From Yarrowia lipolytica (taxonomy: Eukaryota; Ascomycota; Dipodascomycetes; Dipodascales), in NCBI RefSeq assembly GCF_001761485.1, contig NC_090773.1:62001-126000 (forward strand): a stretch of DNA of 64,000 nucleotides. Reading direction: 5' to 3'. Within the stretch, counting starts at the first letter, position 1. Every line of letters starts with the position of its first letter. The translations under genes and the position numbers were made by a program. A model generated the notes under the pieces. It ran no database searches. It was not told the origin of the DNA and saw nothing but the letters and a program-made list of their open reading frames with translations. Shown piece after piece: positions 20,415 to 31,587 of the stretch.

Positions 20415-22897
20415 GTGTGACAATTTTGTTGATGGAATAAGTTGGTCTTCAGTATAAGGATCTAGTTCTCTTTCTGAGCCTCATACGATTGAGCCCCTAT
20501 TTTTGGATTTGGCGTTTTTTGACGTGCATGAAGTTGGGGTATGTACGGCGCTGAGTGCAGTTCAATTCCCCAAGTTCACGTTTTTAAGGTAATCTCCCAA
20601 TATTTTTTTTCTGGCCGATCCCTCAATTCAATGCCGGGTCGATAAACGTGTTGGCACCGTTTGGGCGTGGAATGATTTTCGCAACTTTGATTGAGATCTG
20701 TCTGTGAGACACGCGCGGATGCCAAATGTGGAAATTAGGGTTAGGATTGGAGGGAAAAATGTATATTAGATGTAAGACCTTCTGAAGCGGGGAGGAGTTA
20801 GAACTACCGAAAGAGAACGTGTCTGACCGTATTATACTACATGGGGGAAACTGTAGAGGAATGGAATAACGAAGTTGGACTCTAATCGGGCAAGCTGGGC
20901 TGGGGTCGTTGCCCGGTGAGGATGTGAGAGTCGCCCGAGCCGAGGTTAGGGTTTCACCCTGATGTGGCATTTTAGGTCACGGTAGGCGAAACTGCCACAC
21001 CACAGCAGCAGCACCTATAGGCTGGGATTAGGGTTGTGCTATATTCGGCTGGCGTAGTATTGAACTTGAAGAAGGGTCGCTAATTACTCGTACTCGTACA
21101 ATAGCCCGTTCTTATTCAGGGGGTAAGGGGTGTGTGAAACATATAGACGGACTACAATTACCGGTTGGAGGTCTCCGCGAGTATGTTTGATCACGTGATC
21201 CGTAAATTCCGAAGACTTTTGACTGATACACAAAACAGAACAGCATAGGAGCATAATGTAGATACGGTCTATAGGACGGAGCTTGACGTTTGAGACATAT
21301 GGAGGTATAAAACGGACCTAGAAGAGCAGCTGGCAATCGCGGGTTACTTGTTGGTGTTTCTTTAAACCGCAACATGTTCGCATCGCTCAGATTCTAGTGA
21401 TTTTGGGGGGATTTGGGATTACCCGTTTCGTATCATGTCACAGCTGCGTCTCAGCTGTTTCCCTGACAACCGTGAGTGCAACTCTATCCTGGGAAGGGAG
21501 TGGTTCTGGCATGTGAAGCGGCAAATCATAAGAGTGAGCTCGGTGGTGATGATGGGCTAACTTTCGAGAGAAATACTGGGCTAGCTTTTCAGAAAGTGAT
21601 TCGACGACGATTCCAGTCGCCTCATCTGCTGATCTCAGAGGCTGCTATCAGCAGCATGTCCTTTATTACCGCCGTTAATCTCGCTCATGTGGTTTATTTT
21701 AATGAAACTAAATTATGAATGGGGCCAGATATTACTGTACCCAGTCCGAAGAAAACACAGCAAAGAGCGCAGAGTGCAGGCAAGAGGGTAAAAGAGGAAA
21801 CGAGCAGTGGAGGCACATTAGGCGACAGTTAAGTGAGACGAATAAGGCGGGACGGGACGTTGTAGTATTGGGTGCTCAGATGTGGATAAGACTGTATTGA
21901 TAGGATCATTCTCCTCAGTGAGAACAGGCGATGAATGACAAGGGCTCCTATACCCTCTCTACTACGGGCACTCACATGTTCCATAATACCGGTTCTGCTC
22001 CATGGCAGTCGTATGCTAACAGTCTCAGTTAAGTTTAGCTTCGGTTGGACACATAGCTACAAGGAGCGGCTAGCCAGACACGTGCTTTGAGCATGAGGGG
22101 GATGGAGGGACGATGAGATGGCAGTTGTATGGGGGAACAGTGTGCCATAAGAGTCCCCCTGCGGCTTTTAAATGCACCCAAAAGCGCTCACAAGATCTCC
22201 CAATCTCAGCGACTTGGCCCCATCGGACCAGGGACGTTGTCTGTTGAGACCTCCCAACGTTAATTTTAGCCAGCTGGAGTGATTGGAGAATCTGGTAGGC
22301 GGTAGCTGGGCCGGTAGATGGAGCAAGTGGAATAATACAATAGGGCCCCGAATGGGGTTGACGGCCGGTCCAATCATTGGTTCCAGCACGAGAGTGCGTC
22401 TGCCTGACTCCTTTTTTAGCTCACTTCCAGATTTCCCCATACGTTTTATCGCACCCTAGGGTTCTGGTTCTCTTTCTCGCACTGCATTATTACCTTTGCA
22501 CCCAAGTACAAGCCCCTCACCAACTTGACTTGTTGCACTACAGACCTCCGCCAAAGATTCTGGGAGAGCCGCGATTCGACATATCGGTTCTGTAGGGATT
22601 GCGACGAAGAAGCCGAGAGCCAACATTCGACTATTGCTCAATCACCATTCTGACTACTGACTGCGAAACCGCTCCACAGCTACGATACAGTACATACAGT
22701 CACACTCACAGCTCAGATAGAGCTCGGAATACAAGCCACGATACGCTCCATAACCATACAACAGGATAACATAAAGGAGTGGTGGTCTGGTAAAGCATAC
22801 ACCATACAAGGAAACGAGTACTGAAGACACAGACGCAATTTCGACCCGAACTCGACTCACACAACTCATCTGACCGCTCCCCCCCCACCATATCAGC
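20415..22897. other. 2.5 kb spacer upstream of ELL gene
   Basis: Promoter DNA for two divergent genes. It contains a 12-bp perfect palindrome GATCACGTGATC (21189-21200) and a GTAC word at 22685-22699. A possible mini-intron (donor at 21472, acceptor about 21568 or 21592) would give only a 40-60 codon frame, so I do not call a gene. Nothing else is recognised. Confidence 0.5.
21189..21200. promoter_or_regulatory. 12-bp palindrome GATCACGTGATC
   Basis: Perfect palindrome with a CACGTG core, about 780 bp upstream of the unknown acidic gene and 1.7 kb upstream of the ELL gene. A bHLH dimer site is the simplest reading. Confidence 0.4.
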
Positions 22898-24475
22898 ATG
22901 TACACCCTACTCCCCAACCAAGCAGGAGGACCACCACCAATCCATGTGAAGCTCACAGCCGAGATTCTGGAGCAAATACAAAACGCCGGCGGCAAGGGCC
23001 TCACGGTCTCTCTGTCGGGAACCACCCCATGCATCAAAATCGACAACACAACGTTTGCGGCCCACATGTCGCAGGAGCCTTCGTTCCACTCGCTATACCA
23101 ACGGAAAGGCGACTCACTGCAGTCGCTGGGCCAGATTGGCCAGAAGCTCGTGCTCAAGCGGTCCTCCGAGTCCCCCAAACGCCCCACTAACTCTGCATCT
23201 GCATCTGCATCACCTCGAATGAGAGTCACCCCATCGCCCTCCCCTCAGCCCAAATCGCATCCCTCCTCGCCCGTCGTGAAGACGAAAAACCGCACGCTCA
23301 ACATTCCTGTGAGCAAGCCGCTGTCACGTGAGTCGCTCTCCTCGCTGCCCATGCGGGTTCTGCATCTGTTGGCTCTGCAACCCACGTCTCCAGAGGTTGT
23401 GGCTAACCGCACGAAGAACTCGCTGGCAGACGTGACGGCGCTGTGCAAGGAATATGGTGTGCAGGTCGCCTCAGGGAGCTACAAGCTTGCCGACAAGTAC
23501 TTCAAGGACCTGCGGTGCTGGGACTGGAAGCCGTACTCGGAAGACGAACGGCTCAAGGTGGTGCAAGCCTCGCGCGAGGCATTTGACCGGCTTAGTCTGC
23601 CGGACGACCACCCGGCCCGACGCAATTTGATTGACCCCAAGATCCGAAGAGAGCGAGAACAGCAACAGGCTCGAGAGCGAGAACGGGAACGAGAGAGAGA
23701 AAGGGAGAGAGAACGAGAGAGAGTGGAGAAGGAAAAGTCGGACAGAGACTCACGAACCTCTCGAGAGTCATCCTCATCGTCCTCCACTCCTCCAGCTGAA
23801 GCTGGTCCTGCTACCAAGCGAGGAGGGGGTATCCTGGTGACCAAGCAGCCTCTCAAGAAACGTAAGGCTGCTACCACAGCCGAGTCTGACCCTGTCAAGA
23901 AGACTGCTGCTGCCAAGAAGCCTCCAACGTCATCTACGACAAGTACAGTGAACCGAGAGACCATCACAAAGACCTCCCCATCCTCTTCCTCCACAGCCAA
24001 GGCATCCCCTGCTCCTTCTACAGCTTCTACCAAGGCGGGTGCAACGAGCACGACCTCCAAATCGTCACCCGCCCCTTCGTCAGTGGCAAAATCGTCACCT
24101 GCACCTGTGGCCAAGTCGTCTCCTGCTTCTTCTGCAGCCAAGTCGTCACCCGCACCTGTGGTCACCACAACCAGCTCTGCGACCTCGTCCTCGGCGTCGC
24201 CCGCTCCCCACTACCTCTCATTGGCGCGCCAGTTCAAGGAGTCATACGATGAGTACGTGAAAATGTACAAAACTGTGGCCAAGCAGCCCGGCAGCGACAT
24301 GAAGAAGTTGCTGATGATGCACCGACAGCTGGAGACGTGGAAAAAGGAGCTGTGGGCTTACGACAAGGGCCGTAGCTCCGAACAGATGCGTCAGAGATCT
24401 CCCGCAGTGAAATCTGACCGTAAGGCCGTGAGCACCAAGGACCGGCTGTTTGGCATGAAAAAGGTGACCACTTGA
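22898..24475 (+). CDS. ELL-type RNA polymerase II elongation factor
   Basis: 525-residue nuclear protein related to ELL, which suppresses Pol II pausing and joins Eaf in fungi. An N-terminal ELL domain covers roughly residues 1-215, including the winged-helix-like part PMRVLHLLALQP ... CWDWKPYSEDERLKVVQ. Residues about 245-275 are an RE-repeat helix with multiple ERERE units, followed by a Ser/Thr/Ala/Pro/Lys-rich low-complexity linker. The C-terminus (about 448-500) resembles the occludin/ELL homology domain (SLARQFKESYDEYVKMY ... HRQLETWKKEL). The order of domains matches ELL. The match is by pattern and fungal ELLs diverge strongly, so the family call is good but not certain. Confidence 0.78.
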   Translation: MYTLLPNQAGGPPPIHVKLTAEILEQIQNAGGKGLTVSLSGTTPCIKIDNTTFAAHMSQEPSFHSLYQRKGDSLQSLGQIGQKLVLKRSSESPKRPTNSASASASPRMRVTPSPSPQPKSHPSSPVVKTKNRTLNIPVSKPLSRESLSSLPMRVLHLLALQPTSPEVVANRTKNSLADVTALCKEYGVQVASGSYKLADKYFKDLRCWDWKPYSEDERLKVVQASREAFDRLSLPDDHPARRNLIDPKIRREREQQQARERERERERERERERERVEKEKSDRDSRTSRESSSSSSTPPAEAGPATKRGGGILVTKQPLKKRKAATTAESDPVKKTAAAKKPPTSSTTSTVNRETITKTSPSSSSTAKASPAPSTASTKAGATSTTSKSSPAPSSVAKSSPAPVAKSSPASSAAKSSPAPVVTTTSSATSSSASPAPHYLSLARQFKESYDEYVKMYKTVAKQPGSDMKKLLMMHRQLETWKKELWAYDKGRSSEQMRQRSPAVKSDRKAVSTKDRLFGMKKVTT

Positions 24476-26803
24476 CCGGACTACAACTAAACAGAAAAGA
24501 CATATACCGAGAGATTCGAGATTGGAACATTTGAATATATTTTATTTACGATATCCAAGAGGAGGTCTGTAGCGCTTGCGTGTAACTCCGCCATTGAGTG
24601 CAATTGAGACACCATCCATACATTATGTTCATAGATTTGAGTGGGGAAAAATTAACTTTCGAGCATAATGTTGTGATAGTGGAACTTTAAGTGGTTGGGA
24701 TTAGTCAGGGAGGAAGCGAAGTCTGAAAATGGGTCAACACTGATAGAAAGAAAGAAGCTGGGCAAATTGAAGTTGAAATCTTGGAGACTATATCCGGATG
24801 ATGCTCAGCGTATCCTACATTTACATGATCCCACGTGTGTGGTTTCGGGTTTTTACCTCACTAGCCTTTTCCGGCAAGGCTGGTCACACGCCGAAACTCA
24901 ATGAGACGCTCGTGTGCGAAGTTAATTCTATGCAAGTTTGCTATAGAAATGTTTTAAGAGAAGGCGGAGAAGAGTGAGATGGTGTAAATGAGTATATAGC
25001 ACAGAGAAGTTTCTGATAACGTGATTTTCATCTTGGCAAGTTCAATCACTTATAGGAATTCCGCTATCAGGCGAAGATTTAACAGCCCAACAAAGTACGT
25101 AAGGTTACTTGCTTTTAGTTGGCTGCAAATAATGAGTTCGCCCCTGAGTGCATTTTCGGGGCAACCTTGGGTCCGAATAGAAAGGAAGAAAAAGGAGAAG
25201 CTCTATATGAGAAATATATGGGCGGGAGTGTCAGAGGCGGGGTACAAGTACGAGTACGAGTATGTGCGTGTATTGTGATAAAAAACTACTGGTTCACATT
25301 ACTGGATATTGGGCCTACAATGAGACGAGTTGGAATTGTTGACCTTGGAGGAGTGGCATAGCTACATGATGACAGGATAACGTGGGTATCTCCTAAGTAA
25401 ACTCGGACTATCGGCTGGAGGCTGCCAAGATAGATAGCGCGAGCAACCGTGGAGGACTTAATTACGATACAGTACATACTGGTAGACACTCCCGTGGGGG
25501 TACAATACAACAATTCCCATAACCTTGTACAGTACACTCTGAAAGGCTCTCGAAGGCCTATCTGCCTTCCAGACTCAAGTCTATGTGCACGAGAAAGAGG
25601 ACATATTAGAAGTCAAAGGAATGGCTGTGTGTTATCTAAGAGAGATAGCCCGTTTTTTGACACATTCATTAGTCACTAATGGGCAAACGGTTTCATTAAT
25701 GACAGTCATACATCCTCTTCTGTGGCTTGCTTGGAGGCAGCCTGCAACGCGTGATATAGTGCATGGATGATATAAGCGTGCACCCTGGGAAGTCTCGGAC
25801 CGGTTGAGGTTGTTAAGCTGGTCGGAATTGAAATTCGAAGGTATATTTGATTAGTAGTACTCATAATACCGAATGTACAAGTGCGAGTACTGTACGCTAC
25901 AAATTAGTACTCGTACAAGAGAGTGTATATATGTGAACGAATCTCCAAGAAGACCCTCGACAGTGTACTCCAGAAGAACAGAGCCGTACACACTCCTTGG
26001 AGATATTTTGCACTAAGAACTACCAACTACGATGAAGAACAGAATATCATACCAATACAAGCATTCTTGTTCCAAAACTAGTTTCCAGCTGAAAGATCTA
26101 TTCTTTGATACTTGTACTTACATCACCCGATGTGCACTCTCCAGTTATCGTGTCCTGCAGGATGCTTTTCCGATGCTACAGTGCAAGTTGCGTATATATG
26201 TTGATATGCTGCGAGCTGTAGTGTTACAAGCTGGCATATCTGCTCCTGGGGTCAGGGTGATGGGACTGCAAAGTTGTCGCATCTGTCCCATATCTCACTC
26301 GATATACTGTAACACCCAATTATATATCAACCTCGGTTCATCTCGGCAAGTCTATTTTCAAACATCAACTAAATGATCAACCAATTACTTTGTCTGATAC
26401 TCAACCCCCCACTCACCCGGTTTTCCCCATTTTGGGTCACAGTGCATCAGAGAAGCGCGGTTCGAATTCGACTGATGTCAATGAGACCAGTTTTTTCTGT
26501 CGGGTCGAAATTTAAAAGTAAAAAATACCGAGGCCTGTAAGGTAACGTAAGAAAGCCAATCTGCCGTGACGGATCAAATAATAATATTAACCGAGGTTAT
26601 GGAGAGAGTGGCAGCGACACAACATACACCTCATGTGAGAGCTCTAGCACTAGCACAAATACGCCAATGGAGCAACCTCCCAAACTGCATCACAAAGCTC
26701 TCTTACCCCATCTGTCTATCTTGCTTTTCTCCGCTCGTAGACGCCGTTGTCGCAGAACCCAAAAGGTAATTTTTTTGACTCATCGCAGGTGCGGCTGCCA
26801 ACA
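24476..26803. other. 2.3 kb spacer upstream of aminotransferase gene
   Basis: AT-rich with many GTAC-type words (25243-25260, 25468-25480, 25526-25536, 25850-25918). A 114-codon frame at 26032-26376 has an ATG and a TATA-like stretch about 100 bp before it but no recognisable domain and ordinary composition. No gene supported. Confidence 0.45.
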
Positions 26804-28360
26804 ATGGACATAAAAGAGAACAGAGGGCCGGCTGAGACTCCGTCAACCCCCACTCGACGAACAAACATCGCCAATATTATCAATATGGACGTCGACATTG
26901 TTATGGACAAGTTCTGGCCCGGGTACAACCCCGATGGCACCAAGCGAGAATCTTCAGCAGAACGAGGTATGCTCTACAGATCAGAGTCCGGAATCTCTAC
27001 TCCCCTACCCGTTCCCAACGTCTACCAGCCTCCCGCACACCAGTATCCCGGTCTGGACATCAATCAGAGCAGTACCGGAGTCATCTGGACCACTGAGCGA
27101 GCTGCAGAAAAGGGGTTCACCTACCAGGACCCTACGTGGGCTAACCTGGGTCAGGGAGCTCCTGAGGTCGGAGACATTCCTGGTTGCTTTGAGCGACCCG
27201 ATAACATTGATATTTCCATCAACACCCGAGAATACGCACCAACTTCTGGTCTAACAGACCTCAGAAAGGCTGTGGCTAACCTCTACAACGAGGAGTACCG
27301 ACAAGACAAGGCCTCCAAGTACACCTATGAAAACGTGTGTATTGTTCCCGGAGGACGAGCTGGTCTGATTCGAATCGCCGCCATCCTCAAGGACTGCTAC
27401 ATGAGTTTCTTCTTCCCCGATTACACAGCCTATTCTGAAATGCTGTCGCTGTTCAAGAACTTTGCTCCCATTCCAGTGCCTCTGGACGATTCGGACAACT
27501 ACCAGGTCCATCTGGACATTATTGAGAGCGAGCTCAACCGAGGAGTGTCGGCTCTGCTGACCTCGAACCCCCGAAACCCCACCGGACAGGCTCTTCGAGG
27601 CGCCGATCTCAAACGACTGCAAGATATGTGCAGAAAGAAGTGTCTGCTCATCATGGACGAGTTCTACTCGCGCTACAACTACGAGGATGGGTGCAACGGA
27701 GAGAGTATTTCCTGCTGTGGAAATATCGAGGATGTCAACGTGGACCCTGTGCTTATTCTTGACGGTCTTACAAAGGCTTTCCGACTCCCCGGATGGCGAA
27801 TCTGCTGGATTCTGGGCCCCAAAAAGTACATCAATGCTCTCGCTTCTGCAGGATCGTATCTTGACGGAGGAGGAAACGCGCCGTTCCAGGCCGCAGCTAT
27901 TCCCATGTTGGAACCCTCGCTGGTGAGAAAGGAAATGACTGCTCTGCAGCGTCATTTTGTCATGAAGCGGGACTACTGCATTGACCGACTCACCAAGATG
28001 GGATTTGTGTTCAAGAAGATTCCTACCTCCACCTTCTACCTGTGGGTCGACCTCTCAAAGCTGCCTGGTAAGCTGAGCAATACCCTTGGCTTCTTCCAGG
28101 AGTGTCTCAAGGAGAAGGTGATTGTTGTTCCTGGTATTTTCTTCGATCTTAACCCTCTGGCTCGACGAGAACTCGATGACTCTCCTTACTACCACTTTGT
28201 GCGACTCTCCTACGGCCCTGACATGGATGCCCTCAAATTGGGCATGGACGGTATTGAGAAGGTGATACAGAAGCACACTCTGAGCCCTAAGATTTTTGAT
28301 AAGAAGTTGAATCTGGCTGATGAGCCTGCTCGAGCCGAGTCTCCTGTCCCTAAGAGATAG
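26804..28360 (+). CDS. PLP-dependent class I/II aminotransferase
   Basis: 518-residue fold-type I PLP enzyme. Visible elements are the substrate-side segment ISINTREYAPTSGLTDLRKAV, the PLP phosphate-region VPGGRAGL, SNPRNPTG, the Asp motif LLIMDEFYSRYN and the Schiff-base lysine in DGLTKAFRLPGWR (Lys324). A cytosolic-looking N-terminal extension of about 70 residues precedes the catalytic core. Substrate specificity cannot be told from sequence; aspartate, alanine, aromatic or kynurenine type activity are all possible. The frame is open upstream but only by non-ATG codons, so I take the ATG at 26804. Confidence 0.85.
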   Translation: MDIKENRGPAETPSTPTRRTNIANIINMDVDIVMDKFWPGYNPDGTKRESSAERGMLYRSESGISTPLPVPNVYQPPAHQYPGLDINQSSTGVIWTTERAAEKGFTYQDPTWANLGQGAPEVGDIPGCFERPDNIDISINTREYAPTSGLTDLRKAVANLYNEEYRQDKASKYTYENVCIVPGGRAGLIRIAAILKDCYMSFFFPDYTAYSEMLSLFKNFAPIPVPLDDSDNYQVHLDIIESELNRGVSALLTSNPRNPTGQALRGADLKRLQDMCRKKCLLIMDEFYSRYNYEDGCNGESISCCGNIEDVNVDPVLILDGLTKAFRLPGWRICWILGPKKYINALASAGSYLDGGGNAPFQAAAIPMLEPSLVRKEMTALQRHFVMKRDYCIDRLTKMGFVFKKIPTSTFYLWVDLSKLPGKLSNTLGFFQECLKEKVIVVPGIFFDLNPLARRELDDSPYYHFVRLSYGPDMDALKLGMDGIEKVIQKHTLSPKIFDKKLNLADEPARAESPVPKR

Positions 28361-29010
28361 GGAGTGACGGCGAAGGTGAATTGCAGTAGGCCATGAGCGA
28401 CAACTAATCTATAAATCAGTATTTTAAAAACAATGTATACAGGTACAGTACTCCTTCCACTAATATTATGATTTCAAACAAAACCTCTTTTCAAAAGGCT
28501 CGAATTGTTGTGATTACGATAACCTCTCAGTATTATACGGTCTGCACCACCTGCAATAACATGCACGAATCTGCACTTCCCATGCTCTAGCATCAGATGT
28601 AAGAGACAATGTTACGTGGCAGGAAGTGGTGAGTCTTCGTTTCTCGTTTCTTTGTGTATATAAATTGCCATGAGATACCCGCCATGTTACCCCATTGCTG
28701 CTTTAGCTTACAGTAGCGGCCGTTTTCAGGCTTAGAGCGATTTGTGGGGTGGATCGAATGTCACCTTGAGCCTTTTAGAGTCGTAAATTTGGTCATGTGA
28801 TATACCACATGATGAATTAGTCGACGATTTGAAGAGGGAAATACAACATGAGCCACTCCCAAATATAATGGTGTATTCATCACTCCCCACCACTCCACCT
28901 CCGCTCAACCTTTGCTGTCACGTGGTCTAATACCATGGATGACATGGAACCTTATTTCCCCAGCTCTTGACCATCATCACTCGCTATACATTTCACTCAC
29001 AACACAAAAC
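28361..29010. other. Spacer upstream of DSC2
   Basis: Contains a 20-bp interrupted palindrome (28793-28812) and a CACGTGG core at about 28919-28925. Its left end should be the aminotransferase 3' region (gtacagtactcc near 28441). No gene seen. Confidence 0.5.
28793..28812. promoter_or_regulatory. Interrupted palindrome TCATGTG-N6-CACATGA
   Basis: Perfect 7-bp arms (28793-28799 and 28806-28812) with six bases between, about 200 bp upstream of the DSC2 ATG. Each arm is a CANNTG-type half, so the element could bind bHLH proteins; the Dsc complex activates a bHLH factor (Sre1) in other fungi, which makes feedback possible but unproven. Confidence 0.4.
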
Positions 29011-29769
29011 ATGTTCGTCGCTACAAACCCAGGCTTTGTTGGGGCTCCCGTGACACGTGCGCTGGTGACGATCGTCGTCTGCCTACCAGTGTTTGTGTCT
29101 CTCCTTGAACTGCAGCCCTACTTTGGACTCCAGATGGTGCCTTTTATCACAGCCTACCACCAGTGGTGGAGACTGTTGACGTGGCAGGAGGTATATGTGA
29201 ACCAGAGCGAAATCATTTTCGCTTCTCTGGCTCTGTATAACCTACGTATCGTTGAGCGGTTGCTAGGGTCCCGACAGTTTCTGTCCTACGTCCTGGTGGT
29301 GCTCATGTACACGTCCATCTTTGTTCCTCTCATCAGCGCCTTCATTGGCATTCTTCCGTTTGTGTCGATACCTTACATCCCATCCGGCCCTACGGCGTTG
29401 ATTTTCTCGCTGCTGGTGCAATACCGAGAACTCGTTCCGGTCGCATACAAGTTCAAGTTTCTGTTGAGCTCAACGTCGGATTCTGTCACCGAGGTGACGC
29501 TTACCGACAAAATCTTCCTCAGTCTGTGTGTTCTGCAGCTTACGTGGACCAAGTACTGGGGTAGCATCATCATTGCATTCACCGGTTGGACGGTAGGTGT
29601 GCTATTGGATCTGGAGATTCTGCCAGGCAAGGGATGGAGAGTGCCTCTGTTTTTCCGGTTCGACAGCCGACGAGAAGCGGAGCGAATCGAGGCGGTCAGC
29701 GAGGAAGAGGAGACCGACACGGCATTCCAGCGACCACTCACCAGACAGATTATCGACACATTTAGATAG
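29011..29769 (+). CDS. DSC2: DSC2/UBAC2-like rhomboid pseudoprotease
   Basis: Membrane subunit of the Dsc E3 ubiquitin ligase, which in fungi works in the Golgi on SREBP activation or membrane-protein quality control; UBAC2 is the animal relative. The 252-residue product starts with MFVATNPGFVGAPVTRAL, matching the UBAC2 N-terminus (start, a Gly-X2-APxSKSL-like segment), which fixes the start at 29011 and not at the upstream non-ATG opening or at the in-frame ATG 28939. A WWRLLTWQ and YNLRIVERLLGSRQF pair is also UBAC2-like. Several hydrophobic helices follow; no rhomboid Ser-His pair is seen, as expected for a pseudoprotease. No C-terminal UBA domain is obvious in the short acidic tail. Confidence 0.78.
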   Translation: MFVATNPGFVGAPVTRALVTIVVCLPVFVSLLELQPYFGLQMVPFITAYHQWWRLLTWQEVYVNQSEIIFASLALYNLRIVERLLGSRQFLSYVLVVLMYTSIFVPLISAFIGILPFVSIPYIPSGPTALIFSLLVQYRELVPVAYKFKFLLSSTSDSVTEVTLTDKIFLSLCVLQLTWTKYWGSIIIAFTGWTVGVLLDLEILPGKGWRVPLFFRFDSRREAERIEAVSEEEETDTAFQRPLTRQIIDTFR

Positions 29770-29917
29770 TGTCCAGCATAGAACATTGCATTGATTTTAC
29801 ACAACTCCGTGGTACAAAAGAGTAAGTAGAAATAAGGTATATCTTGTTCTGTAGGATGAAAAACGGTTAGCTATTAGTTTAAGCAGACAAAGACACAGAA
29901 ATAAACTACTTGATAAG

Positions 29918-31587
29918 TTACTGGATATCAGAAAACATTTTGAGTGCCTCGACAATCACCTCATCGTGCATTCTAGGAGCAATGAGCTGGATGGAAAGAG
30001 GAGCTCCCTCGTAGATCTCGGGAGAGTAATGGGCCTGCCATTCGGCATCCAGCTTGTTTCGGGGCTTGAAGTTCTCCGCAGGCTTGTCTGAGGCCTTGAC
30101 AGTGGAGAAGGGAACAGACACTGAGGCATAGTCAACCAGGTTCCAGTATGACGTGTATCCCCAGTAGTTTGAGGTTCCAAATTTGAATGCAGCTCCGGGA
30201 AGAGATGGGGCAATCAGCATGTCAATGCCAGCCTTGTTCCACTCCTGTCTGAGGTTCCACTTGAAGCCGTCTCGCTCATCGTGAGCATGCCACAGCTCCT
30301 CAATGTTGAGACGTCGGCAGTTGGGGTTCTTGAGGGCAATCATTTCGATTCGGTCTGTAAGAGGCTCACCCACGCAGTTGAGCTCATCCTTGAGCCACTT
30401 ACCTCCGTCTGTGAAGTACAGGGTTGTAATGATTCGCCAGTTGTCGGCAGCATTGAAGGGAGTGAAGGGGACGAGTTCGACCTCCACGTCAAAATTGGAC
30501 TTTTCGATCTTGCTCACGTACTCCTCAATGGCTCGAGTGACCGGAGGATGGGGGGTCACATAGCCATCGTCAGAGTAGTAGCCGACTCGCAGCTTCTTCT
30601 TCTTGAAGGTGGAGGGGCTCCAGACAGACCGTTCGGTCACAGGATCATATCTCCAAGTTTCAGCATCGGACATGACCTGCATAAATAGATCGAGAAGCTT
30701 GGGAGAGGGAGTCATGGGTCCGATACAGCCGTTAATGGAGTCAGATCCATGCATGGGGTGGTCACACCCGGCAATGGGAACTCTGCCGGTAGACGGTCGA
30801 AGACCGTATATGCCAGAACATGCAGCCGGTCCTCGAATGGAGCCTCCAATGTCGGTTCCGAGACCTAGGTGACTGGCACCAAGACCAATCAAGGCCCCCT
30901 CCCCGGATGAAGAGCCTCCTGAAGTTAGGTCTCGTTGTAGGGGTTGTAGGTCTTGCCGTGGAGTGGAGACTCTGATTCCAGCGACATGAGAAACTGAGGA
31001 CCAGTAGTTCTACAGTGGGGGTTGGCTCCTGCATTATAGAGCACCTTAAGAATGGTAGCATCGTCGGGCATGATATTATCCATCTTTGAGGAGACGGAGA
31101 AGTGACAGTTCTTGCCTCTGAAGCCAACCATCTCCTTGACCGACACGGGCAGACCATGCAGCGGCCCTACAGTCTTGCCGGTGGCCTCGAGGTGTTCATC
31201 CAGCTTCTTTGCAGTCTCCAGAGCCTCGCGGGGGAGCAGCTCGGTCAGACAGTTCGTCAGAGTCTGAGCAATGACGGCCGCTCGCAGAAAGGCGCCTGCA
31301 ACGGTGACCGCAGACACCTTGGCATGTGCCAACTGATCCAGCAGTTCAACCGGGTCTGTGTTGACGATGATGGCGTCGCTCGGAGCCATCATCTGCTGGA
31401 AGACCGGAATCGAGTTTTTGGGCAGCTTGGTAGGTTTGTCATGGTGTTGAGAGTCCTTGGGTGGAGGAAAGAGCTTGTCCAGCTCTGCGATTGATCCGTC
31501 TCTGATCTGCAGAAACTTTTCTCGAGACTTTTCGAATGTGAGCACCATTTTTAGGGTGGAAGACGTGTGTGTAATTTCCGTCGACAT
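29918..31587 (-). pseudogene. Amidase-signature enzyme, broken by one frameshift
   Basis: Two abutting frames together read as one fungal amidase (acetamidase/fatty-acid-amide-hydrolase class) of about 550 residues. The N-terminal part (31587 to 30925) carries the catalytic lysine in LPVSVKEM and ends NPYNET; the C-terminal part (from 30892) carries the signature LGTDIGGSIRGPA. Between them the minus-strand text reads gagacctaacttcaggagg; one extra base after the acc codon would give NET-LTSGGSS, the normal signature. So one base is missing near 30924-30928, and an in-frame stop follows at once. The segment ctaacttcag happens to look like a branch point plus acceptor, but no donor precedes it and the coding text continues across, so an intron is unlikely. 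It may be a recent pseudogene, a strain-specific mutation or a base-calling error. The ATG at 31587 is used; 31548 is the next. Confidence 0.8.

Noticed and set aside
21435-21640. Possible short spliced gene (donor 21472, acceptor 21568 or 21592)
   Set aside because: Gives only about 40-60 codons with no recognisable product, and the first acceptor is not YAG.
26032-26376. 114-codon frame with ATG and upstream TATA-like text
   Set aside because: No domain and ordinary spacer composition; evidence too weak for a gene.
30900-30935. Intron in the amidase gene ending at ctaacttcag
   Set aside because: No donor lies upstream and the coding signature continues through the site; a one-base loss explains it better.
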